NCBI GenBank assembly: GCA_024400715.1
Contig: JAKSMH010000019.1
Location: forward strand, 1 to 9,551
DNA length: 9,551 bases
Direction: 5' to 3'
Source: Bacteroidales bacterium
Lineage (GTDB): Bacteria; Bacteroidota; Bacteroidia; Bacteroidales; WCHB1-69
Below, in pieces: positions 1-7,916 of the stretch. The notes beneath the pieces were generated by a model, which was not told the DNA's origin, made no database searches, and was given only the letters and a program-made list of their open reading frames with translations. A program made the position numbers and the translations under genes. How positions within the stretch are numbered: the first letter of the stretch is position 1; each line of letters starts with the position of its first letter.

Positions 1-1145
1 CAATGGGTGCAGATTTGACTGTTTACACTTCTGATGATAAAACCACCATTAGCATTAGTGGTTTTGAAAAAGATTTTGATAAAATTCTTGCTTTATGCCA
101 AGAAAAAATACAAAATCCTGAAAATAATGAGAAAAAAATTGATTTATTGGTTGAAGAACGCATCAATTCATTAAAAATGATGAAAGAAGACGGTGCAGAA
201 ATGGGTTATGCCCTTTATAACTACGCATTATATGGAAAAAATTCACCCTATTTGACCTCTCCTTCCACCAATCAAATCAAAAAATATAAAGGCGAAGATT
301 TAATCAAGGTGCTTAGAGATGCACTGAATAATACCGGCCATATTGTTTTCACGGGAAATATTGAACCTTCTATCGTTTCCAAATTCATAAAAAACCATTT
401 CCAATTCTACGATGTTGCTACTAAGAAAGGTAATGGAAAACCAACTCTTTCGAGTTTCCAAGATGAAAAATCAAACCGAAAACTTAATGTCAGACCCATC
501 CAGAACTATTCAGAACCAGAAGTATTTGTTTTAAATAGCAGCAAATTTATTCAAAGCAATATTTATTTCTACATTCCAAGTAAAACCATCAACGAAGAAA
601 ACAAAGCCAAAGTTAGTTTGTTTAACGAATATTACGCTGGAGGTATGAATAGCATTATCTTCCAAAATATTAGAGAATTACGTTCTTTGGGTTATTCTGC
701 CTACGCCTATTTTTCCTTCGATTAACTGAACCGAAGAAACGGATTTGCCACTGGCTTTTTAGGGACACAAGCCGACAAGACCATTGACGGCATCAAGGCA
801 ATGAGCGATTTATTAAAATCCTTTATGCTGCAAAATGATAAATTTACGCAAGCCAAAGAATCATTGGTTAAACAACAAGAAGCCTCTTTTATCAATTTTA
901 GAAATATTCCCGAACAGGTTTATCAATGGAAATTGGAAGGTTATGAAAACGATCCACGTTCGGCACAAACCAGCATGATTATTAATTTCAAAGCCAACGA
1001 TATCACCAAATTCTTTGACAGTTATATCGGCCAAAAACCTATCGTTATTTCCATTTGCGGCAATATGAACCGTATCAATAAAAAGCAGTTGGCGAAATTC
1101 GGGAAAGTCACTTTCTTGAATTTCAGTGATATTTCTAACAACTAA
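1..1145 (+). pseudogene. M16 (insulinase/pitrilysin-like) peptidase, 3' part, interrupted by an in-frame TAA
   Basis: This is the C-terminal part of a zinc metallopeptidase of family M16; the gene starts before the window. Frame 3 reads 240 codons, meets TAA at 723-725, then continues in the same frame for 139 more residues to TAA at 1143-1145. Both sides look like one protein. Before the stop is IRELRSLGYSAYA, in which Arg and Tyr are seven residues apart, like the substrate-binding Arg/Tyr pair of insulin-degrading enzyme. After the stop comes NRRNGFATGFLGTQADKTIDG, the usual M16 continuation (a FxGTQxDK-type motif). The HxxEH zinc site lies in the N-terminal half of such proteins and is not in this window. 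There is no second lesion or frameshift, so the stop is either recent, a sequencing error, or read through. An ATG at 801 could in principle restart translation, but it is an internal Met of the domain. As written, the product loses its last ~140 residues. The family call is firm; functional status is unknown. Confidence 0.8.
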
Positions 1146-1162
1146 GTTTGATTTCAATAAGT

Positions 1163-2239
1163 ATGGCTCGCTATATCCTCAAAAAATTTCTCTTCGGACT
1201 CCTTCTTGTACTCGGAGTGATTACCTTAGTATTCTTTTTGTTTACCGTACTTCCTTCCGACCCTGCTCGAATGATGATGGGCCAGCGTAGCGATATAGAT
1301 ACGGAAGAAGCCATACGCAAGGAAATGGGGTTGGATTTGCCCATCGGCATACAATATTTGGCTTACCTCAACGATTTGTCGCCCATTTCCTGGCACAGCA
1401 ACGACAAAGACAATTTCTTTTTTCTGGATGACGCCGACTATAGCTATGTCAAACTCCTGTCGTTCAACACTTCCACAATCGTATTAAAAAAACCGTTTCT
1501 CCGCCGATCTTACCAAAGTAAGCGATTAGTATCTGAAATTCTTACCGAAGCTTTCCCTAAAACCGCCTTGTTGGCTTTGGTTTCCATTTTCTTCGCGATG
1601 ATTGTGGGAATTATCATTGGCATTTTATGTGCTGTTTTCAACGGTACCTGGTTTGACAAAATCAGCTTTTTCTTCTCTGTCTTGGGAATGTCGCTACCGT
1701 CATTTTTTGCCGCCATTCTGTTTGCCTGGGTATTTGCCTTCCTTTTATCCGACTGGACTGGACTAAGTATGTTCGGCAGTTTATATACCGTTGACGATTA
1801 CGGTTCGGGCTTATTCATTGATTGGAAAAATCTTATTTTACCTGCTATTACTTTGGGTATCAGACCGTTGGCTTTGGTTATAGAACTGACCAAAAACTCC
1901 ATTTTGGACGTTTTATCCCAGGATTACATACGTACCGCCAAAGCCAAAGGCCTTTCTTACCATAAAATTTTGATTCATCACTCCCTTAAAAATGCCCTCA
2001 ACCCCGTCATCACGGCTATTTCCGGATGGTTGGCTGGACTTTTGGCGGGTGCCGTATTTGTTGAATATATTTTCGACTGGAAAGGTATGGGCGTTGTCAT
2101 TGTTAACGCATTAGACAAATATGATTTTCCCGTCGTCATGGGTTCCTTATTGTATGTGTCTGTCATATTGGTGATTATCAATGTTCTTTGTGACATTATA
2201 TACGGTTGGCTGGATCCAAGAGTTTCGTTAACCGCATAG
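1163..2239 (+). CDS. DppB/OppB-type ABC transporter permease
   Basis: This is an inner-membrane permease subunit of a binding-protein-dependent peptide/nickel-type importer (BPD_transp_1 family), 358 residues from ATG 1163. TTG at 1148 would add five residues, but ATG is preferred because the protein then begins MARYILKKFLFGLLLVL, the usual family start. The first membrane segment spans about residues 7-30 and ends in LPSDPAR. A long extracytoplasmic stretch follows (about 31-125, including LNDLSPISWHS and LRRSYQSKR), typical of Bacteroidota members. The remaining membrane segments cluster after residue 130. The cytoplasmic EAA loop that docks with the ATPase is clear at about 252-280 (DYIRTAKAKGLSYHKILIHH). 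The gene starts 17 nt after the M16 gene and may share its transcript. No second permease, ATPase or substrate-binding protein is visible, so substrate and direction cannot be given. No clear ribosome binding site is present. Confidence 0.88.
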   Translation: MARYILKKFLFGLLLVLGVITLVFFLFTVLPSDPARMMMGQRSDIDTEEAIRKEMGLDLPIGIQYLAYLNDLSPISWHSNDKDNFFFLDDADYSYVKLLSFNTSTIVLKKPFLRRSYQSKRLVSEILTEAFPKTALLALVSIFFAMIVGIIIGILCAVFNGTWFDKISFFFSVLGMSLPSFFAAILFAWVFAFLLSDWTGLSMFGSLYTVDDYGSGLFIDWKNLILPAITLGIRPLALVIELTKNSILDVLSQDYIRTAKAKGLSYHKILIHHSLKNALNPVITAISGWLAGLLAGAVFVEYIFDWKGMGVVIVNALDKYDFPVVMGSLLYVSVILVIINVLCDIIYGWLDPRVSLTA

Positions 2240-2251
2240 CAGATTTTTTTG

Positions 2252-2265
2252 TAATTTTGCAAAAT
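2252..2265 (+). promoter_or_regulatory. Candidate Bacteroidota -7 element with overlapping palindrome, upstream of MATE gene
   Basis: TAATTTTG at 2252-2259 fits the Bacteroidota -7 consensus TAnnTTTG. It overlaps the perfect 12-bp palindrome ATTTTGCAAAAT (2254-2265). A start point near 2266 would leave a leader of about 40 nt before ATG 2305. No good -33 TTTG is found at the expected 19-21 bp spacing; the nearest, TTTCG at 2223, is too far. The palindrome could be an operator, but AT-rich palindromes of this size arise by chance. Confidence 0.35.
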
Positions 2266-2304
2266 GCAAGTTTTAGAATTTGCAGTTTTTAATTATTACA
2301 AAAA

Positions 2305-3741
2305 ATGCAGGAACAAATCGACAATACCAAAGAATTTGCGACCAAGCCCATTCCGGCTCTTCTATGGCAATATGCCTTTCCTGCCGTAGTTACACAGATC
2401 ATTGCGACGATTTACAACATTGTAGATCGCGTATTTTTGGGTCAATGTGTAGGTGCGCTCGCCATTGCGGGCCTTGCCATCACTATGCCCATTATGAATA
2501 TTGTTCACGCCTTCGGTTCATTGGTGGGTGCCGGCGCAAGTGCCCGAATGAGCATTGTCTTAGGCCGACGGGACATTCGCTGGGCGGAAAATATTCTGGG
2601 TAATAGTATGCTGCTTACCTTCTTTTTTGGTGCCATTTTTGTATCCACCTGGTATATTTTTGCCGACGAAATATTGGGGCTGTTTGGTGCTTCCGCCAAC
2701 ACCGTGGCTTATGCGAGAACCTATATGAACATCGTTATCCCGGGAATGTTCCTTACCACCTTGTCTTTCAACCTCACTGGATTAATCCGTTCTTCAGGAT
2801 ATGCCAATAAATCAATGTGGATTTTGGTAAGCGGTGCTTTATTGAATATTCTTCTTGATGCGATTTTTATCTACAAATTAGACTGGGGTATTGCCGGTGC
2901 CGCGTGGGGAACTACCATTTCAATGGCATTTTCATCTGTATTGGCCATTACACATTTTTTACAACCCAAGTCCTTTATTCGTTTCCGAAGTCACTGCTGG
3001 AAACCCAGATTCTATATTTTCCGCAATATATTGGCCATTGGGATCAGTCCCTTCTCAATGAATGTGGCAGCTTCTGCCGTGGTGGCCCTTTTGAACAACC
3101 AACTCTTAAAGTATGGCGGCGACAATGCCGTGGCAGCCAGTGGCGTGGTCAAGTCTTTTGCTCCGTTTGTGGTGATGCTGGTATTGGGTATTTGCCAAGG
3201 TATGCAACCTATTGCCGGCTATAATTATGGTGCCGGCAAAATGGATAGACTGAAAGCCGTATATAAACTGACTATGAAATGGGATGTGGCTATCGGATGC
3301 GTCGGCGCACTGCTTGTCCTTACTATTCCTCGTTACCTGGCGATGTGCTTTTCCAACGATGCGAATTTGATTGAATTATGCGTGCCGGCATTTCGTTTAA
3401 TGCTGGTTATGTCGCCCTTAATTGGCTTCACCATCACCAACTCTCAATTCTTCCAATCCATTGACAAACCTTGGATTGCCATCGTCACCAGCTTGTCACG
3501 ACAAGTACTGTTTCTCACGCCGCTAATCTATATTGTGCCCCCTATTTTTGAAAGTTTTGGGGGAAGCGGACTTATTGGTGTCTTTTTCAGCTGTACCATC
3601 AGCGATGTAATGGGAGCGGCCCTTTCAGCCGCACTTTTAAGAAGCCAAATTAAAATATTCAAACCTGGATATGTTCCGGAAGAGAAAAAGAAAATCGAAA
3701 AAATGAAAATCAATGAATATTCTTCTGATAATATTAATTAA
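2305..3741 (+). CDS. MATE-family multidrug/Na+ (or H+) antiporter
   Basis: This is an inner-membrane efflux transporter of the MATE family, 478 residues from ATG 2305, a normal to slightly long size for its 12 helices. Such proteins export cationic drugs or metabolites using Na+ or H+ gradients. The first MatE half shows PALLWQYAFPAVVTQIIATIYNIVDRVFLG with Asp41, then VGAGASARMSIVLGRRD at the first intracellular loop. The second half repeats the pattern, with SPFSMNVAASAVVALLNNQLL and the typical GICQGMQPIAGYNYGAGK. The general pattern resembles the MepA/VmrA-like branch, but subfamily and substrate are inference. The C-terminus is a charged, Lys-rich cytoplasmic tail (EEKKKIEKMK). The gene is separated from the permease by 65 nt that carry a possible promoter, so it may be its own unit. 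No regulator gene is adjacent. There is no sign of truncation. Confidence 0.92.
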   Translation: MQEQIDNTKEFATKPIPALLWQYAFPAVVTQIIATIYNIVDRVFLGQCVGALAIAGLAITMPIMNIVHAFGSLVGAGASARMSIVLGRRDIRWAENILGNSMLLTFFFGAIFVSTWYIFADEILGLFGASANTVAYARTYMNIVIPGMFLTTLSFNLTGLIRSSGYANKSMWILVSGALLNILLDAIFIYKLDWGIAGAAWGTTISMAFSSVLAITHFLQPKSFIRFRSHCWKPRFYIFRNILAIGISPFSMNVAASAVVALLNNQLLKYGGDNAVAASGVVKSFAPFVVMLVLGICQGMQPIAGYNYGAGKMDRLKAVYKLTMKWDVAIGCVGALLVLTIPRYLAMCFSNDANLIELCVPAFRLMLVMSPLIGFTITNSQFFQSIDKPWIAIVTSLSRQVLFLTPLIYIVPPIFESFGGSGLIGVFFSCTISDVMGAALSAALLRSQIKIFKPGYVPEEKKKIEKMKINEYSSDNIN

Positions 3742-3769
3742 AGTGTTGTAAATAAAATAATTATCAGAA
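3723..3769 (+). repeat. Inverted repeat spanning the MATE stop codon
   Basis: TTCTGATAAT (3723-3732) is matched exactly by its reverse complement ATTATCAGAA (3760-3769), giving a 10-bp stem with a 27-nt AT-rich loop that contains the MATE stop codon (3739-3741). It is followed by A-rich sequence, not a T-tract, on the + strand, so it is not a standard intrinsic terminator. It could be an mRNA 3'-end stem, a regulator site upstream of tsaB, or chance in AT-rich DNA. Confidence 0.4.
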
Positions 3770-3793
3770 AAAAGGAAATAAAAATTATTCATA

Positions 3794-4483
3794 ATGAACG
3801 AAAAACCATATATCCTGTGCATCGAAACCACCACGGAAATTTGCTCTGTGGCCTTGGCCAATAGCAGCGAATGCATTGCCATCAAAGAATGCAATACCAA
3901 TAATTCACACGCAAAAAATATGATTCCTTTTGTTGAAGACGTACTCAAGCAAGGCCAAATCGACAAAACGCAACTCCACGCCATCGCCATCAGCATTGGA
4001 CCAGGTTCATACACAGGTTTACGTATTGGTGTTTCCACCGCCAAGGGCTTGGCCTATACCTTAGGTATTCCTGTCATTGCCGTTTCTACCTTAGAAAGTA
4101 TCGCGGAACCTTATATTGGGAAAGCCGTTCATTGCAGACCAATGCTTGATGCCCGTAGAATGGAAGTCTTTACTGCTCTTTTTGACGAAAACGGACACGA
4201 AATTGAAGCCCCCAATGCCAAAATCGTCGAAGAAAATACATTTGATAACGAATTAAATCAATATACAACCGTTTTTTGCGGAAACGGAGCCCCAAAATGC
4301 AAGGAAATCTTAAGTAAGTATCCCAATACTACCATTATATACGAACCTATCTCCGCAAAAAATATGATTTCTATCGCCAATAGAAAATTCTTGAAGAAAG
4401 AATTTGAAGATGTTGCTTATTTTGAACCATTTTATCTAAAAGACTATGTGGCGGCAAAACCCAATGTTAAAGGTTTGCATTAA
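3794..4483 (+). CDS. tsaB: tRNA threonylcarbamoyladenosine biosynthesis protein TsaB
   Basis: This is the TsaB (YeaZ) subunit of the cytoplasmic TsaB-TsaD-TsaE complex, which transfers the threonylcarbamoyl group to A37 of ANN-decoding tRNAs (t6A). It has 229 residues against about 231 in E. coli. The N-terminus has the ASKHA-fold beta-hairpin YILCIETTTEICSVAL. The family signature GPGSYTGLRIG is at residues 69-79 and is followed by STAKGLAYTLGIPVIAVSTLE. TsaB lacks its own catalytic site and acts as a scaffold dimerising with TsaD; tsaD and tsaE are not in this window. ATG 3794 is the natural start. An A-rich stretch with AAAGG about 20 nt upstream is at most a weak ribosome binding site. 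Only 21 nt separate it from the downstream usp gene, so the two are probably co-transcribed. Confidence 0.94.
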   Translation: MNEKPYILCIETTTEICSVALANSSECIAIKECNTNNSHAKNMIPFVEDVLKQGQIDKTQLHAIAISIGPGSYTGLRIGVSTAKGLAYTLGIPVIAVSTLESIAEPYIGKAVHCRPMLDARRMEVFTALFDENGHEIEAPNAKIVEENTFDNELNQYTTVFCGNGAPKCKEILSKYPNTTIIYEPISAKNMISIANRKFLKKEFEDVAYFEPFYLKDYVAAKPNVKGLH

Positions 4484-4504
4484 TTATAACTTATTGTTCT
4501 ACTG

Positions 4505-5347
4505 ATGAATACGGAAGAAAAGAAGAAACTGAACATCATTGCCATCGCAGATGATTCCGAATTGGGAACCTCAGCGATTCGCCACGGCGGCATATTGGCC
4601 GCTATTTTTCAGTCTTCTTTGACGATTATCACCAACTTCTCTTTTCATCCTTCGACACAACAACAAAAATCCACGACTCCGCCTGAACAGCTAAAAATCA
4701 TCGACCAACTCATTGGTAATCATATCGAAGTCATCTTACTTTCTGAATCATTTAATCCACAAAACATATACTCCTACGCCGACGAAATCAATACCATTAT
4801 GTTTGTCATTGGCGTACAAAAAAAGGGCTCTGACTGTCTTTTCAACTTAAAGAGAGCACGGCGTTTTATCAAGCCCTCTCGCTTGCCGGTAATGACCGTC
4901 GGGAAAAAACTACCTGACAACAACATTTATCGAAATGTGGTCCTTCCCCTCGACATCGACCGTCAACAAAAAGAAAAGTCATTGTGGGCCGGTTATTTCA
5001 GCAGATTTTATCATGCCAAGGTGCACGTCCTTTTTTCTAAATATAAGGATCAATTTTTACGGCAGAAAGTCAAAGATAATGTGGATTTTACCAAAAAACT
5101 ATATGCCAACCTCGAAATTGACTATGAATTGCATCAAATGGATAAAGCCATTGACGACATAGATCGCTTTTCCATAGAATTTGCGCCGACCATTGAGGCC
5201 TCCTTAACTGTTATTATGATGACCAATTATTATTCCATCATCGATTATATCTTTGGTCCCAAGGAAAATGCGATTATTGCCAATGCCGCCGAATTGCCTG
5301 TTCTCTGCATTAACGAAAGAGATGATTTATATGTTCTTTGTACATAA
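4505..5347 (+). CDS. UspA-like universal stress protein with two degenerate domains
   Basis: This 280-residue protein looks like two universal stress protein (UspA) domains in tandem. Domain 1 runs about 8-135, from the strand LNIIAIADDSELGTSAIRHG to LPVMTVGK. Domain 2 runs about 140-280, starting at NVVLPLDIDRQQKEKSLWAG and ending in LPVLCINERDDLYVLC. Each domain keeps the first strand, a helix, and a final PV(M/L) strand. The ATP-binding pattern G-2x-G-9x-G(S/T) is missing in both: domain 1 has GVQKKGSDCLFNLKRAR at that place and domain 2 has a short FGPKENAII. The protein is therefore expected to be a non-ATP-binding UspA type. Its role is unknown; such proteins are usually cytoplasmic and linked to stress or growth arrest. 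It lies between tsaB (21 nt upstream) and the mannosidase (6 nt downstream), so it is probably part of one transcript. Confidence 0.8.
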   Translation: MNTEEKKKLNIIAIADDSELGTSAIRHGGILAAIFQSSLTIITNFSFHPSTQQQKSTTPPEQLKIIDQLIGNHIEVILLSESFNPQNIYSYADEINTIMFVIGVQKKGSDCLFNLKRARRFIKPSRLPVMTVGKKLPDNNIYRNVVLPLDIDRQQKEKSLWAGYFSRFYHAKVHVLFSKYKDQFLRQKVKDNVDFTKKLYANLEIDYELHQMDKAIDDIDRFSIEFAPTIEASLTVIMMTNYYSIIDYIFGPKENAIIANAAELPVLCINERDDLYVLCT

Positions 5348-5353
5348 TTAGTT

Positions 5354-7900
5354 ATGAAAAAAAATATTCTTTTTTACGGTTTATTCCTCTTGATGATTTT
5401 CATTAGTTCTTGTGCCACTGACCACAAGACAATTGAAGGAAAATTTCTTTTTATCACCGATTGGGAATTCCAATACCAGGGTCAATGGTATCCTGCCTTT
5501 GTTCCCAGTTATATTCATACGGATTTATTGGATAATAAGCTTATTCCAGACCCGTTTTTCGGCACCAACGAAGACAGTGTGCAATGGGTTGGGGATAGTT
5601 GTTGGACGTATCGATTACGCTTTGACGGATCTAAAATCCGTAACGCACAACATTCCGAATTTGTTTTTGAAGGAGTGACCGGCTATGCCGAATTTTATCT
5701 TAACGGTGAACCTCTTCTCAATCAAGAAGGCAATAATTTCACAGACAACAGCTTTCGGACTTGGAGATTTCCCATTCCCGAAAATTTGAAAGAAACAGAT
5801 AATGTTCTAATTGTCAAATTCCTTCCTGCCGCTTCCATCATTAAAAAGCGAAGTGCACTATTGCCCTATCAACTGCCTGATTCACGTGTTTTCCTTCGCA
5901 CGCCACCTTATCAAGGGGGCTGGGACTGGGGTCCTAAATTGGTTACCTGCGGCTTATCAAAACCGGCATACATAAATCAATGGGAAGACTTTGACATACA
6001 AAACCTATATGTTCGCCAAAACGACATTAATGAAGAAGAAGCCCACCTCATCGTTTCTTTTAATATCTTCAGTGACCGGGATGAAAAAGTCAACATTAAA
6101 TATCTCATTGACGATAAAGTAGTTAAAACCATACGGAGAGTGTCGATAGACTCCACATCCGACCATCTTTCCACTGAACTCACCATCAAAAATCCCAAAT
6201 TGTGGTATCCCAATGGAATGGGTGAGCAAAACCGATACAAGATAGGCATACAAGTAGAAAAAGACGATGTCAGCAAAAAACTCGAAAGTAAAATCGGCTT
6301 GAGAACCATTGAATTAGTGAACAATCCGGATTCAATTGGAAGTTCATTTGCTTTTTACGTCAATGGCGAGCCCTTATTTATGAAAGGAACCAACTGGATT
6401 CCTGCTGATTTTTTCACCACCAACATCAAAGATGAGCAATATCGCAATTTGCTCGAAGCCTGCAAGGAATCCAATATGAATATGATTCGTGTTTGGGGCG
6501 GCGGCATCTACGAACATGATGTGTTTTACGATTTATGCGATGAATTGGGTATCTTGGTTTGGCAGGACTTTATGTATGCCTGTGCACTTTATCCAGGGGA
6601 CAGCAGTTTTTTGCACAATGCGCAAATTGAAGCAGCGGAACAAGTAATCCGCTTACGCAATCACCCTTGTTTAGCTGTTTGGTGCGGCAACAATGAGGTG
6701 CAAAACGGTTGGGAAGACTGGGGATGGAAAAACAACTATTGTCCCAAGCATCAAGCTGAATTAGACCATAATCTGCATTTCTTATTTGATACTTTACTTT
6801 ATCAGGTTGTCAAAGAATATCATTCCTGTTGCCCTTACGTTTCCACTTCTCCATTATGGGGTTGGGGGCATCCGGAATGCTGTACCGAAGGCGATTCCCA
6901 TTACTGGGGCGTTTGGTGGGGCGAGCTCCCCTTTGAGATGTGGGAAGAAAAAACCGGACGCTTTATGTCGGAATACGGCTTTCAAAGTTACCCGACGATG
7001 TCAACCATTAGCTCTTTCACAACGGAAAACGAACGTTCTCTCAATAGTAAAAGTCTGAAAAATCATCAAAAGCATGGTCGTGGCGTGGAAATCATCAACA
7101 AGGCCTTAGAACAATATTTCTACGTTCCCACCCAACTCAAAGATTATGTCTATTTCAGTCAGTTGGTACAGGCCTTCGGCATCGGCAATGCCATTGAAGT
7201 CCACCGCCGCAAGCAGCCGCACTGTATGGGTACGCTCTACTGGCAACTCAACGATTGCTGGCCCGTGGCATCTTGGAGCAGCATTGACTATTATGGCAAT
7301 TGGAAAGCCCTGCAATACGAGGCCAAACGACAATTTGAGCCCGTTATCATCACCACAGCACCCAAACAAAAAAACACACTGCCTATTTATGTCGTTAATG
7401 ATAGAAAGGAAAATTTGACCACCCACCTCAAAATTCTACTATGTGATTTTACAGGACAAGTCAAAGATAGTATCCAAACCGACGAATTTAATATTCCCGC
7501 ACAAAGTTCAACAGAAGTCTTTCAATATTCAATTCCAAAATCTTTCAAAACAAAATATTTAAATTCACACTATCTGTTAATTAAATTATATAATTCTAAT
7601 AATCAGTTAATTACGCAAAAAATTTATTTTTATCTGTATCCCAATGAACTTAATTTTTCTCGCGAAGGCATTATTTCACAAGTAAAACGAATCAATGTAG
7701 GGACTGCAGACGAGCAATACGAATTTACCATTTCCTCCAATGAAATCAAATATGGCGTAGCCATTTCCTCCAATATTGTCGGGCATTATTCCGATAATTA
7801 TTTTACTCTGTTGCCAGGTGAAACAAAAAAAATCATTTTCACTCCTTCCCGTCCAGCAAAAAATCAAATGAAATATCGCATCACTGCTTTTGGAAAATAA
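5354..7900 (+). CDS. GH2 beta-mannosidase, lipoprotein
   Basis: This is a glycoside hydrolase family 2 exo-enzyme of 848 residues, expected to release terminal beta-linked mannose from manno-oligosaccharides or N-glycan cores. It begins with a lipoprotein signal peptide (MKKNILFYGLFLLMIFISSC) with the lipidated Cys at position 20, so it is anchored in the cell envelope; no clear surface-export signal follows the Cys. Domains: N-terminal jelly-roll sugar-binding domain about 30-200 (VPSYIHTDLLDNKLIPDPF; GGWDWGPK), Ig-like domain about 215-320, TIM barrel about 325-650, then C-terminal beta domains. In the barrel, RVWGGGIYEHD is followed by WCGNNE, with Glu448 as likely acid/base, and FMSEYGFQS, with Glu540 as likely nucleophile. 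The 92-residue gap is close to that of the characterised Bacteroides enzyme BtMan2A. No SusC/SusD or regulator gene is nearby, so it is not in an obvious polysaccharide utilisation locus. The last ~100 codons are notably AT-rich. Confidence 0.93.
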   Translation: MKKNILFYGLFLLMIFISSCATDHKTIEGKFLFITDWEFQYQGQWYPAFVPSYIHTDLLDNKLIPDPFFGTNEDSVQWVGDSCWTYRLRFDGSKIRNAQHSEFVFEGVTGYAEFYLNGEPLLNQEGNNFTDNSFRTWRFPIPENLKETDNVLIVKFLPAASIIKKRSALLPYQLPDSRVFLRTPPYQGGWDWGPKLVTCGLSKPAYINQWEDFDIQNLYVRQNDINEEEAHLIVSFNIFSDRDEKVNIKYLIDDKVVKTIRRVSIDSTSDHLSTELTIKNPKLWYPNGMGEQNRYKIGIQVEKDDVSKKLESKIGLRTIELVNNPDSIGSSFAFYVNGEPLFMKGTNWIPADFFTTNIKDEQYRNLLEACKESNMNMIRVWGGGIYEHDVFYDLCDELGILVWQDFMYACALYPGDSSFLHNAQIEAAEQVIRLRNHPCLAVWCGNNEVQNGWEDWGWKNNYCPKHQAELDHNLHFLFDTLLYQVVKEYHSCCPYVSTSPLWGWGHPECCTEGDSHYWGVWWGELPFEMWEEKTGRFMSEYGFQSYPTMSTISSFTTENERSLNSKSLKNHQKHGRGVEIINKALEQYFYVPTQLKDYVYFSQLVQAFGIGNAIEVHRRKQPHCMGTLYWQLNDCWPVASWSSIDYYGNWKALQYEAKRQFEPVIITTAPKQKNTLPIYVVNDRKENLTTHLKILLCDFTGQVKDSIQTDEFNIPAQSSTEVFQYSIPKSFKTKYLNSHYLLIKLYNSNNQLITQKIYFYLYPNELNFSREGIISQVKRINVGTADEQYEFTISSNEIKYGVAISSNIVGHYSDNYFTLLPGETKKIIFTPSRPAKNQMKYRITAFGK

Positions 7901-7916
7901 AAATTTCGTACTTTTG
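7889..7916 (+). promoter_or_regulatory. Candidate Bacteroidota promoter for nifU-ychF
   Basis: TACTTTTG at 7909-7916 is a perfect TAnnTTTG -7 element, followed by CAA. An upstream TTTG at 7889-7892 could be the -33 element, although its 16-bp spacing is shorter than the usual 19-21. The element starts 8 nt after the mannosidase stop codon. A start point near 7923 would give a leader of only about 12 nt before ATG 7935. This supports ATG 7935 over the in-frame TTG at 7890. Confidence 0.6.

Noticed and set aside
801..1145. Separate small gene starting at ATG 801
   Set aside because: It is in the same frame as the upstream part, the family continuation starts before ATG 801 (726-800 already reads as M16 sequence), and the Met is internal to the domain.
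723..1145. Alternative genetic code in which TAA is sense
   Set aside because: TAA ends several intact genes here at the expected family lengths (MATE, tsaB, usp, mannosidase, nifU), so the M16 stop is a local event.
861..1157. Reverse-strand open frame opposite the M16 gene
   Set aside because: It is the antisense shadow of the M16 coding frame with no recognisable domain.
1148..1162. TTG 1148 as permease start
   Set aside because: ATG 1163 is in frame and gives the normal family N-terminus MARYIL.
7106..7426. Open frames on both strands within the mannosidase TIM-barrel end
   Set aside because: They are shadows of a firmly identified GH2 frame; their protein sequences show no family pattern.
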